A stretch of 64,000 bases of DNA from Rhizobium sp. 007 (GCF_015353075.1 NZ_CP064187.1:1116001-1180000); one strand, 5' to 3'; shown: positions 19,829 to 29,624, numbered from the stretch's first letter. A program made the numbers and translations. Notes: generated by a model not told the origin, from the letters alone.

Positions 19829-20200
19829 ATGCCCAAACAGGTGATGATTGTAGAAGATAACGAGCTCAACATGAAGCTCTTTCGCGACCTGATCGAGGCG
19901 TCCGGCTATACGACAATTCAGACCCGAAACGGAATGGAAGCGCTTGATCTTGCTCGAAAATACAAGCCGGACCTGATCCTTATGGATATCCAGCTTCCGG
20001 AGGTTTCCGGCCTGGAGGTTACCAAATGGCTGAAGGAAGACGACGAACTGCATGTCATCCCGGTGATTGCGGTGACGGCCTTTGCAATGAAGGGCGACGA
20101 GGAGCGTATCCGTCAGGGCGGCTGCGAAGCCTATGTCTCCAAGCCCATCTCGGTTCCGAAGTTCATTGAAACGATCAAGACCTATCTCGGTGATGCCTAG
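19829..20200 (+). CDS. divK: Single-domain response regulator DivK
   Basis: A stand-alone receiver domain of 123 residues. In alphaproteobacteria DivK works with the kinases DivJ and PleC to control CtrA activity and cell polarity. The phospho-acceptor is Asp53 in [13 protein letters not shown]; the acidic pair is in MIVEDNE and the conserved Lys in YVSKPIS. It lies 18 bases upstream of pleD, the same pairing as in Caulobacter, which supports the name. Confidence 0.95.
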   Translation: MPKQVMIVEDNELNMKLFRDLIEASGYTTIQTRNGMEALDLARKYKPDLILMDIQLPEVSGLEVTKWLKEDDELHVIPVIAVTAFAMKGDEERIRQGGCEAYVSKPISVPKFIETIKTYLGDA

Positions 20201-20218
20201 CGCATCTGAAAGACGTTT

Positions 20219-21592
20219 ATGACTGCGCGCATATTGGTGGTTGATGATATTCCGGCGAATGTGAAGCTGCTCGAAGCGCGGCTTCTCGCGGAATATTTCG
20301 ACGTGCTGACGGCGGCGGACGGCTATCAGGCGCTGGCGATATGCGAGCGCAACCAGGTCGATCTCATCCTGCTCGATGTGATGATGCCGGGGCTTGACGG
20401 CTTCGAGGTCTGCGCGCGTCTGAAGGCGAGCGCGAAGACCTCGCATATTCCCGTCGTGATGGTGACGGCGCTGGACCAGCCGGCTGACCGCGTGCGCGGC
20501 CTGAAGGCGGGCGCCGATGATTTCCTGACCAAGCCGGTCAACGACCTGCAGCTCATCTCCCGCGTGAAGAGCCTTCTGCGACTGAAGACGCTGAGCGATG
20601 AACTGCGCATCCGCGCCGAAACGGCCGAGACGATGGGGATCGATGATCTGCTGCGTGCCGGCGAAGGGCGCCCGGAAGAAGCCGGACAGATTCTATTGGT
20701 CGACAGCCGCGCCAATTCGCAGGAGCGTATCATCAAGGCGCTGAAGCCGATCGCCGATGTCACGGCCATCTCCGACCCGCAGGCAGCCCTGTTCGACGCT
20801 GCCGAGAACGCCTTCGAACTCGTGATCGTCAATGCCAATTTCGACGATTACGATCCCTTGCGGCTCTGCTCGCAGTTCCGATCGCTGGAGCGCACCCGTT
20901 TTCTGCCGATCCTGATCATAACGGAGCAGGGCGCTGACGACATGGTCATCCGGGCGCTTGATCTCGGCGTCAACGACTACATTGTCCGTCCGGTCGATAC
21001 GAACGAACTCGTCGCCCGGGCCCTGACGCAGATCCGCCGCAAGCGCTTCAACGACCGCCTGCGCGCCAGCGTCAAGCAGACCATCGAGCTTGCCGTCACC
21101 GATCCCCTGACGGGTCTCAACAACCGCCGCTACCTCGACAATCATCTCAAGGTTCTCTTCAACCGCTCGATGGCCCGGGGGCGGCCGCTATCCGTGCTGA
21201 TCACCGACATCGACCGCTTCAAGCAGGTGAACGACACGCACGGCCATGATGCCGGCGACGAAGTGATCAAGGAATTTGCCAACCGCATCCGCTCGACCGT
21301 CCGCGGCGCCGATCTCGCCTGCCGCTATGGCGGCGAGGAGTTCGTCGTGGTGATGCCGGATACGTCGCCTGAGGTGGCTGCCGCGGTTGCCGAGCGCCTG
21401 CGGGCCTCCGTCGAAAGCATTCCTTTTGGGTTGAAATCGGCAGGGCAGGAGCTGAAAGTCACCGCCTCCTTCGGTATCTCTTCGCGCCTGTCCTCGGTCA
21501 TCACGCCGGACCAGCTTATGAAGCAGGCTGATCTTGCTCTTTATGAAGCAAAGAACACCGGCCGGAACCGCGTCGTTGCTGCCGCAGCCTGA
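20219..21592 (+). CDS. pleD: Diguanylate cyclase response regulator PleD
   Basis: Makes cyclic di-GMP under control of phosphorylation. The 457-residue protein has a first receiver domain with Asp53 (LLDVMMPGLDGF), a second receiver (~155-270) in which the expected phospho-site region reads VIVNANFDDYDP and looks degenerate, and a C-terminal GGDEF domain. The active site is YGGEEFVV (about residues 370-377), preceded by RGAD, the RxxD inhibitory site. Domain order and linkage to divK fit PleD. Confidence 0.95.
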   Translation: MTARILVVDDIPANVKLLEARLLAEYFDVLTAADGYQALAICERNQVDLILLDVMMPGLDGFEVCARLKASAKTSHIPVVMVTALDQPADRVRGLKAGADDFLTKPVNDLQLISRVKSLLRLKTLSDELRIRAETAETMGIDDLLRAGEGRPEEAGQILLVDSRANSQERIIKALKPIADVTAISDPQAALFDAAENAFELVIVNANFDDYDPLRLCSQFRSLERTRFLPILIITEQGADDMVIRALDLGVNDYIVRPVDTNELVARALTQIRRKRFNDRLRASVKQTIELAVTDPLTGLNNRRYLDNHLKVLFNRSMARGRPLSVLITDIDRFKQVNDTHGHDAGDEVIKEFANRIRSTVRGADLACRYGGEEFVVVMPDTSPEVAAAVAERLRASVESIPFGLKSAGQELKVTASFGISSRLSSVITPDQLMKQADLALYEAKNTGRNRVVAAAA

Positions 21593-21650
21593 AGGCAATA
21601 CTGTCTCAGGACCGGCGCAGGACATCGTTTTTCACTGGAAAACGCCGAAC

Positions 21651-21666
21651 ATTACAAATTTGTAAT
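21651..21666. promoter_or_regulatory. Perfect 16-bp palindrome ATTACAAATTTGTAAT
   Basis: A perfect inverted repeat with no spacer in the gene-free region after pleD. AT-rich palindromes of this size are typical regulator binding sites. Nearby downstream sequence up to about 22,020 has no gene I can support; a 69-codon frame at 21668-21877 has poor composition. Confidence 0.4.
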
Positions 21667-22050
21667 CGTGGCCTTGGCAAAGGACACGCTTCTTTTGTGG
21701 AAAAGGCCCGGAAATGGATCACCGCCGTCGGTGACCCTCTCAGGGTGCATCTGCCCCCGGCGGGAAGAACAAAGGCGCTCTGTCAAAGAATACACGGATA
21801 GCGGCAGGCGGCTATGCAAGCAGTGCTATTTCCCGAATGGAAATGTTGCGACCTTACGTAACGTCAACATCCGGTAAAGTTACTGCTATGTGCCTATTGG
21901 TTTCTTTGCAAAGCTGGTTCATTTCCTGAGCGCCTAAGTCATTAGGCTGATCTCCACCTGCCCCAAAATTGGACTTTTAACCATAGGAACAGGCAGGAAT
22001 AGCTCATCATTAAGAATTTGTTGATTTTCTTTCATTTTTGCGCAAATTAT

Positions 22051-22250
22051 TGGCTCATAAGAGAAAAGCACTCCCTCTTGAGGAGTCCGCATACCCCATG
22101 ATGCTCAGGTCCGCCGCATCTCCTGGGTCGTGGGGTCCGGTCGGCTAGCTCGCAACTTTTCGCGGTTCCTCGTGCCGCCTTGCCTGCTGGCCGACCCCCT
22201 TTGCCAAAAACGCCGTCTTTCCCATCACGGAGAAAGACGGCGTTTTTGTT
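22051..22250 (+). ncRNA. Candidate structured small RNA between pleD and rpmG
   Basis: About 200 bases without a convincing protein frame contain four consecutive stem-loops. These are ACTCC/GGAGT (22070-22086); a compound stem CCCCATGA/TCGTGGGG (22094-22101 with 22128-22135) enclosing CTCAGG/CCTGGG; an 11-bp stem (22139-22149 with 22186-22196, one G-U pair); and a 16-bp terminator hairpin followed by T residues. A weak promoter-like TTGATT with an AATTAT box lies at 22021-22050. The fold and terminator point to a plus-strand sRNA. I could not assign it to 6S, SRP, tmRNA, RNase P or a known rhizobial sRNA family. Confidence 0.6.
22206..22247 (+). terminator. 16-bp rho-independent terminator
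   Basis: AAAAACGCCGTCTTTC (22206-22221) pairs perfectly with 22232-22247 across a 10-base loop, with further T residues after it. It is the probable 3' end of the candidate small RNA, though the A-run lets it act in the other direction as well. Confidence 0.85.
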
Positions 22251-22285
22251 TGCGCTGAGAGGGCAAAAACACAATCCAGGAATGA

Positions 22286-22318
22286 AAAAAGCGCGCAGCC
22301 AGACGGCGCGCGCTTTTT
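22286..22318 (-). terminator. Rho-independent terminator of rpmG
   Basis: AAAAAGCGCGC (22286-22296) pairs with GCGCGCTTTTT (22308-22318) around an 11-base loop. Read on the minus strand it is a GC-rich stem with a T-run, 20 bases after the rpmG stop. Confidence 0.85.
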
Positions 22319-22338
22319 AAACAACCTGAGATCAAGAA

Positions 22339-22506
22339 TTACTTGATCTTGGTTTCCTTGAACTCGACGTGCTTCTTAGCGACCGGGTCATATTTGGTCT
22401 TCGTCATCTTGTCCGTCATCGTACGGCTGTTCTTCGTCGTGACGTAGAAGAAACCGGTGTCGGCCGTCGACAGCAGCTTGATCTTGATTGTGGTAGCCTT
22501 GGCCAT
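22339..22506 (-). CDS. rpmG: 50S ribosomal protein L33
   Basis: A 55-residue basic protein of the large ribosomal subunit. It begins [20 protein letters not shown] and ends with lysine-rich VEFKETKIK; the YVTTKNSRT segment is the family hallmark. The zinc-binding cysteines of some L33 forms are absent, as in the C-minus type. The gene is short but complete and is followed by its own terminator. Confidence 0.95.
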   Translation of the reverse strand: MAKATTIKIKLLSTADTGFFYVTTKNSRTMTDKMTKTKYDPVAKKHVEFKETKIK

Positions 22507-22599
22507 GGTTGTCCTGCCTTTACGAAAATGAAAGCCGTGGAAAGCCGGATGGGCTCCACGGCAAATTCTGGCGCGAAACTACGAATCCGGCCCGAAAAG

Positions 22600-23784
22600 T
22601 CAAGCCCGCTTTCGGAGGAAAAGCAGTCTTATGCCGGCCAGCAAGGCATAAAGCCCGAAGAAACAGGCAATCGCATATGCAAAACCATTGTTTCCGGCAA
22701 CGTCGATAGCAACTCCGATTGCCTGCGGGCCGGCAACGGTGCCGACGGCATAACAGAAGACGAAGGCGGCATTCGCCGCTGCAAGATCGGAACCTGTCAA
22801 TCGGGAACCGAGGTGGCTGAGGCCGACGGTGTAGAGGCCGGCAACGCAACCGCCCCAGAAAAGCAGGACCCCTGCCATCATGATCCAGCTGTGGGACAGC
22901 AGCGGAAGCATCAGCGAGCCGATAAGGCCCATGAAGGCCATGGCGGCAAGCAGCGGGCGCTTGTCGGAAATCCGGTCGGAGAGCATTCCGACCGGGATCT
23001 GAAAGATCACATTGCCGATACCCATGACCGTCAGCAGCAGTGCCGCCTGCGATTCGGTGAAGTTTGCGCGGATCGCATAGATCGGGAACAGTGAAAGGCC
23101 GCCCGCCTCGACCGCGCCGAAAATGAAGACTGCGGCCGTTGCCGTCGGTACCAAAAAGACGTAGCGCATGAAGTGCAGCTCCGGCTTCTCTTCTAGGATC
23201 GGGCTTTCGTGTCGCGCGATAAAGATCGGGATGGCCGCAAGCAGGATCGCGGCTGCGCCAACCAGAAACGGCAGTATGCCGTCGCTGCCGAGAATCGAGA
23301 AGAGCAGGGGGCCCGCCGCGAAACCGAGCGAAAGCACTGTCGCGTAGATGCCAAGCACGAAGCCTCGTTTCGTAGGCGGTGAGGCGGCATTGATCCAGAA
23401 CTCGGACAGGATGAACAGGGTCGTCGTCGCGCCGTGGAATGCAAAGCGCAATGGGAACCAAAGCCAGAAATTCTCGGCGTAGTAAAATCCGAGCGAGCTG
23501 AGCGCGGAAATCACCACCGCCCAGAGCATTGTCGGGGCGACCCCGTATTTATGCGCGAGCTTTGTGGTGATCGGGGCGGCAGCCATGGCGGCGATCCCTG
23601 CCATGGCCGTATTGAGGCCGATGAGCGTTGAGGGGATACCGCGCTTTTCCAGGATGATGCTGAGAAGCGGAAGTCCGAGGCCGATCGCGATACCGACAGC
23701 GGAAATCGACGAGACGGCGGCAACCAGCGACGGCCAATGGATTTCCTCGACATCGCCCGGTGTGCCGTTTCTCGGCTGAGACAT
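22600..23784 (-). CDS. MFS transporter
   Basis: A ~394-residue integral membrane protein with about 12 helices. The loop between helices 2 and 3 is not strongly conserved, but the 8-9 loop has the MFS pattern GMLSDRISDKRPLL, and the second half begins after a central hydrophilic linker (ARHESPILEEKPELH). The ATG at 23784 (MSQPRNG) has AAGGA nine bases upstream, better than the ATG at 23841. The substrate is unknown. It lies upstream of rpmG on the same strand with a ~90-base gap. Confidence 0.85.
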   Translation of the reverse strand: MSQPRNGTPGDVEEIHWPSLVAAVSSISAVGIAIGLGLPLLSIILEKRGIPSTLIGLNTAMAGIAAMAAAPITTKLAHKYGVAPTMLWAVVISALSSLGFYYAENFWLWFPLRFAFHGATTTLFILSEFWINAASPPTKRGFVLGIYATVLSLGFAAGPLLFSILGSDGILPFLVGAAAILLAAIPIFIARHESPILEEKPELHFMRYVFLVPTATAAVFIFGAVEAGGLSLFPIYAIRANFTESQAALLLTVMGIGNVIFQIPVGMLSDRISDKRPLLAAMAFMGLIGSLMLPLLSHSWIMMAGVLLFWGGCVAGLYTVGLSHLGSRLTGSDLAAANAAFVFCYAVGTVAGPQAIGVAIDVAGNNGFAYAIACFFGLYALLAGIRLLFLRKRA

Positions 23785-24015
23785 GAATCCATCCTTGAAT
23801 GACTGAAACGAATCGCCCGTTTGTGGCACATAGAAAGACACACGCGTGCCAAATCCAAGTGACGGGTTGTGCTTTACGGAAAGTCCGGTGCCGATGGCAA
23901 TAGATCAAATAATCCAGCTCGTGATCACTCAGGACTGGCGCTGCAATCCTGCAGCGCCGGCGAGCGTTGCCCACTACACGCGAATTATGTCTGGACGGTG
24001 AAGGTGCAGGACTGC

Positions 24016-24477
24016 TTACGATGAGCGCCCGCGGCCGGGGATATCGTAATCGTCGTGATCGTCGTTCTGGTCGCCGAAACCATGCAGGCGAAGCGCCCAT
24101 TGCAGGCCGATGACGCCGCCCTTGATCGGCTGGATCGAGACGAGGGCGGTCAGAACGGTGATGGGAGCCCAGATCGCCAGCGTCAGCCAGAGCGGCAGCG
24201 GCCAGATCATGTCGGTCATCATGTAGCCGCCGACCACGACGTGGCCGAGAACGAGGATGACGAGATAGGGCGGCAGGTCGTCGGAGCGGTGATGGTGCAT
24301 GGCCTCGCCGCAGGCGGCGCAATGGTCGACGGGCTTCAGAAAAGCCCTGAAAAGCTTGCCGCTGCCGCAATGCGGACAACGGTTCAGCATGCCGCGCATG
24401 ATGGAGCGGCCGAGCGGACGCTCGGCCTTTTCTGCGTCCCCATAGCGGACCGGTTGTTCGGTCGATGCAGTGGTCAT
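24016..24477 (-). CDS. DUF983 family membrane protein
   Basis: A 153-residue protein with a cysteine pair zinc-ribbon-like segment, CPHCGSGKLF and CAACGEA, followed by HHHRSDDLPPYLVIL and two membrane helices (to about residue 120). This is the DUF983 layout. Its function is unknown. The tail is rich in Asp and Gly. It sits ~108 bases downstream of rnr and is probably in the same operon. Confidence 0.88.
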   Translation of the reverse strand: MTTASTEQPVRYGDAEKAERPLGRSIMRGMLNRCPHCGSGKLFRAFLKPVDHCAACGEAMHHHRSDDLPPYLVILVLGHVVVGGYMMTDMIWPLPLWLTLAIWAPITVLTALVSIQPIKGGVIGLQWALRLHGFGDQNDDHDDYDIPGRGRSS

Positions 24478-24585
24478 GATCGTTCCTTTTCGAGCGTCCC
24501 TACACGCACGAAGCGCCGCAACCCGCCGCCTGGCGGAGAAGCGACGCTCCTTACTTCAAATGCAGAGCATCCCGAAAAGGATGCC

Positions 24586-26958
24586 CTATCGCCGCCCCCT
24601 TGGCGGCCTTGTCCCGGCCATCTTGCGGGCCTGCCGGTTGTCACGGCGGCCTGCCTTGTGGAACGAGCGCACTGCCGTCGGCATGTTGCGTCCTTCGCTT
24701 ATCATCTCGAAGCGAAGCGCGCCGGCGAGCGGGATCGCTTCGGCAAGCTTTACGGTGACATCGTCTCCGAGACGGTACCCCAGCCCGGTCCTCTCACCCG
24801 ACAGCGCCTGATGCGCCTCATCGTAGATGAAGTAGTCCGTGCCGAGCGTAGATATAGGTACGAAGCCGTCGGCTCCATAGTCGGGGAGGGCGACAAATAG
24901 TCCCGATTTCGTGACGCCCGATACGCGCCCCTTGAACTCTTCCCCGACACGCGTGCTGAGATGATGGGCGACCAGCCGGTCGACCGTCTCGCGCTCCGCG
25001 GCCATTGCACGGCGCTCGAAGGTGGAGATTTCGGCGGCGATGTCGTCGAGCGCGGCCTCTTCCTGCGGTGTGATGCCGCCTTCGCCAAGACCGAGCGAGC
25101 CGACCAGCGCACGATGAACGATCAGGTCCGCATAGCGGCGGATCGGCGAGGTGAAATGCGCATATTTCATCAGGTTCAGCCCGAAATGGCCGATATTCTC
25201 CGGGCTGTAGATCGCCTGGCTCTGCGAGCGCAGGACCATCTCGTTGACCATCGTCTGATGCGGCGTGTTCTCGGCTTTTGCCAGGATGCCGTTGAAGCTG
25301 TTCGCCCGCACATTGCCGCCCTTAGCAAGCGAGATTCCGAGCGTCGCCAGAAATTCGCGCAGGATCTCCTGCTTGGCGAGCGTCGGGCCGTCGTGGACGC
25401 GATAGATTAGCACCTGACGCTTCTTCTCGAGCGTTTCGGCCGCGCAGACATTGGCCTGGATCATCATTTCTTCGATGAGCTTGTGCGCGTCGAGCCGCGG
25501 CGGCACGACGACGCGGTCCACCGTGCCGTCCGGTTTCAGCAGGATCTTGCGCTCGGGCATATCGAGTTCGAGCGGCTGGCGCCTCTCACGGCCGCGTCTT
25601 ATCACTTCGTAGGCGTGCCAGAGCGGCTTCAGGATCGGTTCCAGCATCGGCCCGGTCTTGTCGTCTGGCTTGCCGTCGATCGCCGCCTGCGCGTTGCTGT
25701 AGGAAAGCTTCGCCGCACTTTTCATCATGATGCGGTGGAACGTATGTCCGGCCTTGCGGCCTTCCTTCGAAAAGACCATGCGCACGGCAAGCGCCGGCCG
25801 GTCGACGCCTTCCTTCAGCGAGCAGAGATCGTTGGAGATGCGCTCCGGCAGCATCGGCACGACGCGATCGGGGAAATAGACCGAATTGCCGCGCTTCAGC
25901 GCTTCGCGGTCGAGTGCCGAATTGGACCTCACATAGTAGGAGACATCGGCGATCGCCACGGTGATGATCACGCCGCCCGGGTTGTCGGGGGAAGGGTCCG
26001 GTTCGGCATAGACCGCGTCGTCGTGATCCTTCGCATCGGCCGGGTCGATGGTGATCAGCGGCACGTCGCGCCAATCCTCGCGATGCGACATCGTCGCGGG
26101 CCTGGCCGCATCGGCTTCGTCGATCACCGGCTGCGGAAAGACATGCGGAATGCCGTGCGCGTGGATCGCGATCATCGAGATCGCCTTTTCCGAGGCGACG
26201 GAACCGACGACCGACAGCACCTTTGCGCGCGGCAGGCCGAAGCGTCCGAGGCGCGCGATCTCGACTTCGACGAGGTCGCCGTCCTTGGCGTCGCCGGTAT
26301 AGTCCGGATCGATCAGCATTTCTTCGCCGCGCCGTTCGATCGGCAGCAGCCGTCCAGCGCCGCCGGGGGCGGTGCGGAAAACACCCATGGTCGCGCCGCG
26401 GCGCTTGTCGATGATCTTGATGATGCGCGCGGTATAGGCCGGTCCGCCGCGGTCAGCCGCCGGGAAAATCTTCGCCACGACGCGGTCACCCATTCCGGCA
26501 ACGGGTGTCTTTCCCTTGCCCTGACGTCCGGCAGGCGACGTCTGGCGGATCGCGACGGCAGGCGCAACGCCCTGATCCTCCGGCCATTCCGCCGGCCGGG
26601 CGATCAGTTCGCCGTCCTTGTCGCGTGTGGTGATGTCGAGAACGGTTACGGGCGGCAGTGCGCCTGGCCGGATCAGCGACTTCCGTGTCTTCTGCAGCAT
26701 GCCTTCCTGTTCGAGGTCCCGTAGCATGTGCTTGAGTTCGACGCGGCTGTCGCCCTTGAGGCCGAAGGCCTTGGCGAGCTCGCGTTTGGACGCCTTTTGC
26801 GGATGTTCGGCGATGAAGCGCAAAATGACTTCGCGCGACGGCAATGCGCCGTGCACGATGTTCAGCGGTTCGACGGGAGCGGCATCGCGGCTCGCGCGGC
26901 CGATCTTCCCCGGGCGCTTGCCCATGGTCTTCGTTCTTTCGCGCGGATTCCTGCTCAC
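24586..26958 (-). CDS. rnr: Ribonuclease R
   Basis: A 3'-5' exoribonuclease that degrades structured RNA. The ~790-residue protein shows an N-terminal winged-helix region (VILRFIAEHPQKASKRELAK), cold-shock domains, the RNB catalytic domain with TIDPADAKDHDDAVYAEPD, and a C-terminal S1 domain (GRVSGVTKSGLFVAL) with a basic tail. The start is GTG at 26958, directly after the topA stop, or ATG at 26925. The close spacing to topA suggests co-transcription. Confidence 0.95.
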   Translation of the reverse strand: MSRNPRERTKTMGKRPGKIGRASRDAAPVEPLNIVHGALPSREVILRFIAEHPQKASKRELAKAFGLKGDSRVELKHMLRDLEQEGMLQKTRKSLIRPGALPPVTVLDITTRDKDGELIARPAEWPEDQGVAPAVAIRQTSPAGRQGKGKTPVAGMGDRVVAKIFPAADRGGPAYTARIIKIIDKRRGATMGVFRTAPGGAGRLLPIERRGEEMLIDPDYTGDAKDGDLVEVEIARLGRFGLPRAKVLSVVGSVASEKAISMIAIHAHGIPHVFPQPVIDEADAARPATMSHREDWRDVPLITIDPADAKDHDDAVYAEPDPSPDNPGGVIITVAIADVSYYVRSNSALDREALKRGNSVYFPDRVVPMLPERISNDLCSLKEGVDRPALAVRMVFSKEGRKAGHTFHRIMMKSAAKLSYSNAQAAIDGKPDDKTGPMLEPILKPLWHAYEVIRRGRERRQPLELDMPERKILLKPDGTVDRVVVPPRLDAHKLIEEMMIQANVCAAETLEKKRQVLIYRVHDGPTLAKQEILREFLATLGISLAKGGNVRANSFNGILAKAENTPHQTMVNEMVLRSQSQAIYSPENIGHFGLNLMKYAHFTSPIRRYADLIVHRALVGSLGLGEGGITPQEEAALDDIAAEISTFERRAMAAERETVDRLVAHHLSTRVGEEFKGRVSGVTKSGLFVALPDYGADGFVPISTLGTDYFIYDEAHQALSGERTGLGYRLGDDVTVKLAEAIPLAGALRFEMISEGRNMPTAVRSFHKAGRRDNRQARKMAGTRPPRGRR

Positions 26959-26960
26959 TC

Positions 26961-29624
26961 TCAGCTCTTCTTCGTTTTCGCGGGCGCTTTCGCTTTCGCA
27001 GCGGCTTTAGCCTTGGACTTGGCGGCGCTTTTCGTCGCCTTGCCTTCGGAAGCGGCAGCCTTTGCCTTCGGTTTTGCTCTGCCCTTGGCCGCCGGCGCCT
27101 TGCTGGCCTTGGCGGCGATCAGGGCCAGTGCCTCCTCGACCGTGATTGCCTGCGGATCCTTGCCCCTCGGCAGCGTGGCGTTCACCTTGCCCCAGCTCAC
27201 ATAGGGACCATACTTGCCGTCACGAACGGTGATTGCGCCGCCATCCGGATGCTCGCCCAACTCCTTGAGCGCCACCGGTGTTCCACGTCCGCGGCCGCCC
27301 GGAGCCTTGTTCGCCTTCTCGGCAATCAGCGTTACCGCACGGTTGAGGCCGATCGAAAACACGTCCTCGACGCTTTCCAGATTGGCATAGCCGCCGTCAT
27401 GCAGCAGGAATGGGCCGTAGCGCCCGATACCGGAGGAGATCATCTTGCCGGTTTCCGGGTGCTTGCCGATGTCGCGCGGCAGCGAGATCAGCGCCATCGC
27501 CTTCTCGTAGTCGATGTCTTCCGGCTTCCAGCCCTTCGGCAGCGAAGCGCGCTTGGCATCCTTGCCGTCGCCGCGCTGGATGTAAGGGCCGAAGCGGCCC
27601 GAGCGCAGCGTCAGCTCCTCGCCGGTCACCGGATCGGTGCCGAGGTTCTTCGGTTCGTTTTGTGCCCCACCTTCGGCTTCTGCGCCGTTTTCGGAGGTGA
27701 GCTGGCGGGTGTAATTGCATTCCGGATAGTTCGAGCAGCCGACGAAGGCGCCGTATTTGCCAAGCTTCAGCGACAGGTTGCCGGTACCGCAGACCTGGCA
27801 GATGCGCGGATCGCTACCGTCCTCCCGCTTCGGGAAGACGAGCGGCGCCAGCTGTTCGTTCAGCGAGTCGAGCACATTGGTGACGCGCAGTTCCTTTGTA
27901 TCCTCGATCTGCGAGAAGAAATCCTTCCAGAACTCGCGAAGCACCTGTTTCCAGTTGAGCTCGCCTGCCGAGATCCGGTCGAGCTTCTCTTCAAGGTCGG
28001 CGGTGAAATCGTATTCGACATATTTGGTGAAGAAGCTCTCGAGGAACGCCGTCACCAGCCGTCCTTTGGAATGGGGGATCAGCTTGCGCTTGTCGATCGT
28101 CACATATTCGCGGTCGCGGAGCGTTGCGAGCGTCGCGGCGTAGGTGGAGGGACGGCCGATGCCGAGCTCTTCCATCTTCTTGATCAGTGTCGCTTCCGAA
28201 TAGCGCGGCGGCGGTTCGGTGAAGTGCTGCGTCGAGTTGATTTTCTGCTTTGCGAGGTTCTCGCGCGCATTGATCTCCGGCAGGCGGCCGCCTTCGTCGC
28301 CTTCGTCGCTCTGTTCGCCGTCTTCCTTCTGGTCGGTGTAAGCCGCAATGAAGCCGTCAAACCGGATGACGGATCCGACGGCGCGCAGGCCGGCCTTCTG
28401 GCCATTGTTGTCAGCAGTGATTTCGGCCGTCGTGCGCTCGATTTCGGCCGAGGCCATCTGGCTCGCAATGCCGCGCTTCCAGATCAGGTCGTAGAGCTTG
28501 ATCTGATCGGCATCGAGGAATTTCCGCACGCGGTCAGGCGAACGGTAGAAATCCGTCGGACGGATTGCTTCGTGCGCTTCCTGGGCGTTCTTCGCCTTGG
28601 TGGAATAGAAACGGGCCTTCTCCGGCATGTAGCGCTCGCCGAACTGATCGACGATGGCGCGTCGCGCCGCATCGATCGCTTCGGGTGCCATCTGCACGCC
28701 ATCGGTACGCATATAAGTGATGAGACCGACCGTCTCGCCGCCGATATCAACACCCTCGTAGAGTCTCTGGGCGATCTGCATCGTGCGCGATGCAGAGAAA
28801 CCAAGCTTGGAGGAGGCCGCCTGCTGCAGCGTCGAAGTCGTGAACGGCGGTCCCGGGTTGCGCTTGACGGGCTTTGCCTCGACGCTGTCGACGACATAGG
28901 CTGCCCCCTCGAGCAGGGATTTCAGCTTGGCGGCGTCTTCGCCATTGGCGATCGATCGCGCCTGCAACCGTTTGCCATTGGCTGCAACCAGCTTGGCCTC
29001 GAATTCATCCCCGCGCGGCGTCTTCAGGAGGGCCGAGATGTTCCAGTATTCTTCCGAGATGAAGCGCTCGATCTCGGTTTCGCGGTCGCAGACGAGACGC
29101 AGCGCGACCGATTGCACGCGACCGGCCGAACGGGCGCCCGGCAATTTGCGCCAGAGAACCGGCGAAAGATTGAAGCCGACGAGGTAATCGAGCGCGCGGC
29201 GTGCGAGATAGGCATCGACCAGCGGTACGTCGATGTCCCGGGGCTCGGCCATCGCGTCCAGAACCGCCTTCTTGGTGATGGCGTTGAAGACGACGCGCTT
29301 CACCGACTTGCCGTTCAGCACGCGCTTCTTGTTCAGGACGTCGAGCACGTGCCAGGAGATCGCTTCACCCTCGCGATCCGGGTCGGTTGCGAGGATGAGC
29401 CCGTCGGAAGACTTCACCGCGTCTGCGATATCCTTCATGCGCTTGGCCGAGGCGCTGTCGACCTCCCAAAGCATTTCGAAGTCCTGGTCAGGAAGAACAG
29501 AGCCGTCCTTGGCAGGCAGATCGCGCACATGGCCGAAGGAGGCGAGCACCTTGTATCCGGAGCCCAGATACTTGTTGATCGTCTTGGCCTTGGCAGGCGA
29601 TTCCACCACTACAACATTCATCAT
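26961..29624 (-). CDS. topA: DNA topoisomerase I
   Basis: A type IA topoisomerase that relaxes negative supercoils. The 887-residue protein has the Toprim domain (VVVESPAKAKTINKYLG and ATDPDREGEAISWH), the catalytic tyrosine in GLITYMRTDG (Tyr304), a C-terminal four-cysteine zinc finger (CQVCG and CSNYPEC) followed by repeated GRFGPYIQ-type modules, and a Lys/Ala-rich tail. Two adjacent ATGs (29624, 29621) are possible starts. It lies between the dprA remnant and rnr. Confidence 0.96.
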   Translation of the reverse strand: MMNVVVVESPAKAKTINKYLGSGYKVLASFGHVRDLPAKDGSVLPDQDFEMLWEVDSASAKRMKDIADAVKSSDGLILATDPDREGEAISWHVLDVLNKKRVLNGKSVKRVVFNAITKKAVLDAMAEPRDIDVPLVDAYLARRALDYLVGFNLSPVLWRKLPGARSAGRVQSVALRLVCDRETEIERFISEEYWNISALLKTPRGDEFEAKLVAANGKRLQARSIANGEDAAKLKSLLEGAAYVVDSVEAKPVKRNPGPPFTTSTLQQAASSKLGFSASRTMQIAQRLYEGVDIGGETVGLITYMRTDGVQMAPEAIDAARRAIVDQFGERYMPEKARFYSTKAKNAQEAHEAIRPTDFYRSPDRVRKFLDADQIKLYDLIWKRGIASQMASAEIERTTAEITADNNGQKAGLRAVGSVIRFDGFIAAYTDQKEDGEQSDEGDEGGRLPEINARENLAKQKINSTQHFTEPPPRYSEATLIKKMEELGIGRPSTYAATLATLRDREYVTIDKRKLIPHSKGRLVTAFLESFFTKYVEYDFTADLEEKLDRISAGELNWKQVLREFWKDFFSQIEDTKELRVTNVLDSLNEQLAPLVFPKREDGSDPRICQVCGTGNLSLKLGKYGAFVGCSNYPECNYTRQLTSENGAEAEGGAQNEPKNLGTDPVTGEELTLRSGRFGPYIQRGDGKDAKRASLPKGWKPEDIDYEKAMALISLPRDIGKHPETGKMISSGIGRYGPFLLHDGGYANLESVEDVFSIGLNRAVTLIAEKANKAPGGRGRGTPVALKELGEHPDGGAITVRDGKYGPYVSWGKVNATLPRGKDPQAITVEEALALIAAKASKAPAAKGRAKPKAKAAASEGKATKSAAKSKAKAAAKAKAPAKTKKS

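Noticed and set aside
21668..21877. A 69-codon frame beginning next to the 16-bp palindrome
   Set aside because: No ribosome site, unusual composition and no similarity I recognise; probably non-coding.
22051..22250. Assignment of the pleD-rpmG RNA to 6S, SRP, tmRNA or RNase P
   Set aside because: None of the hallmark conserved segments of these RNAs could be found on either strand.
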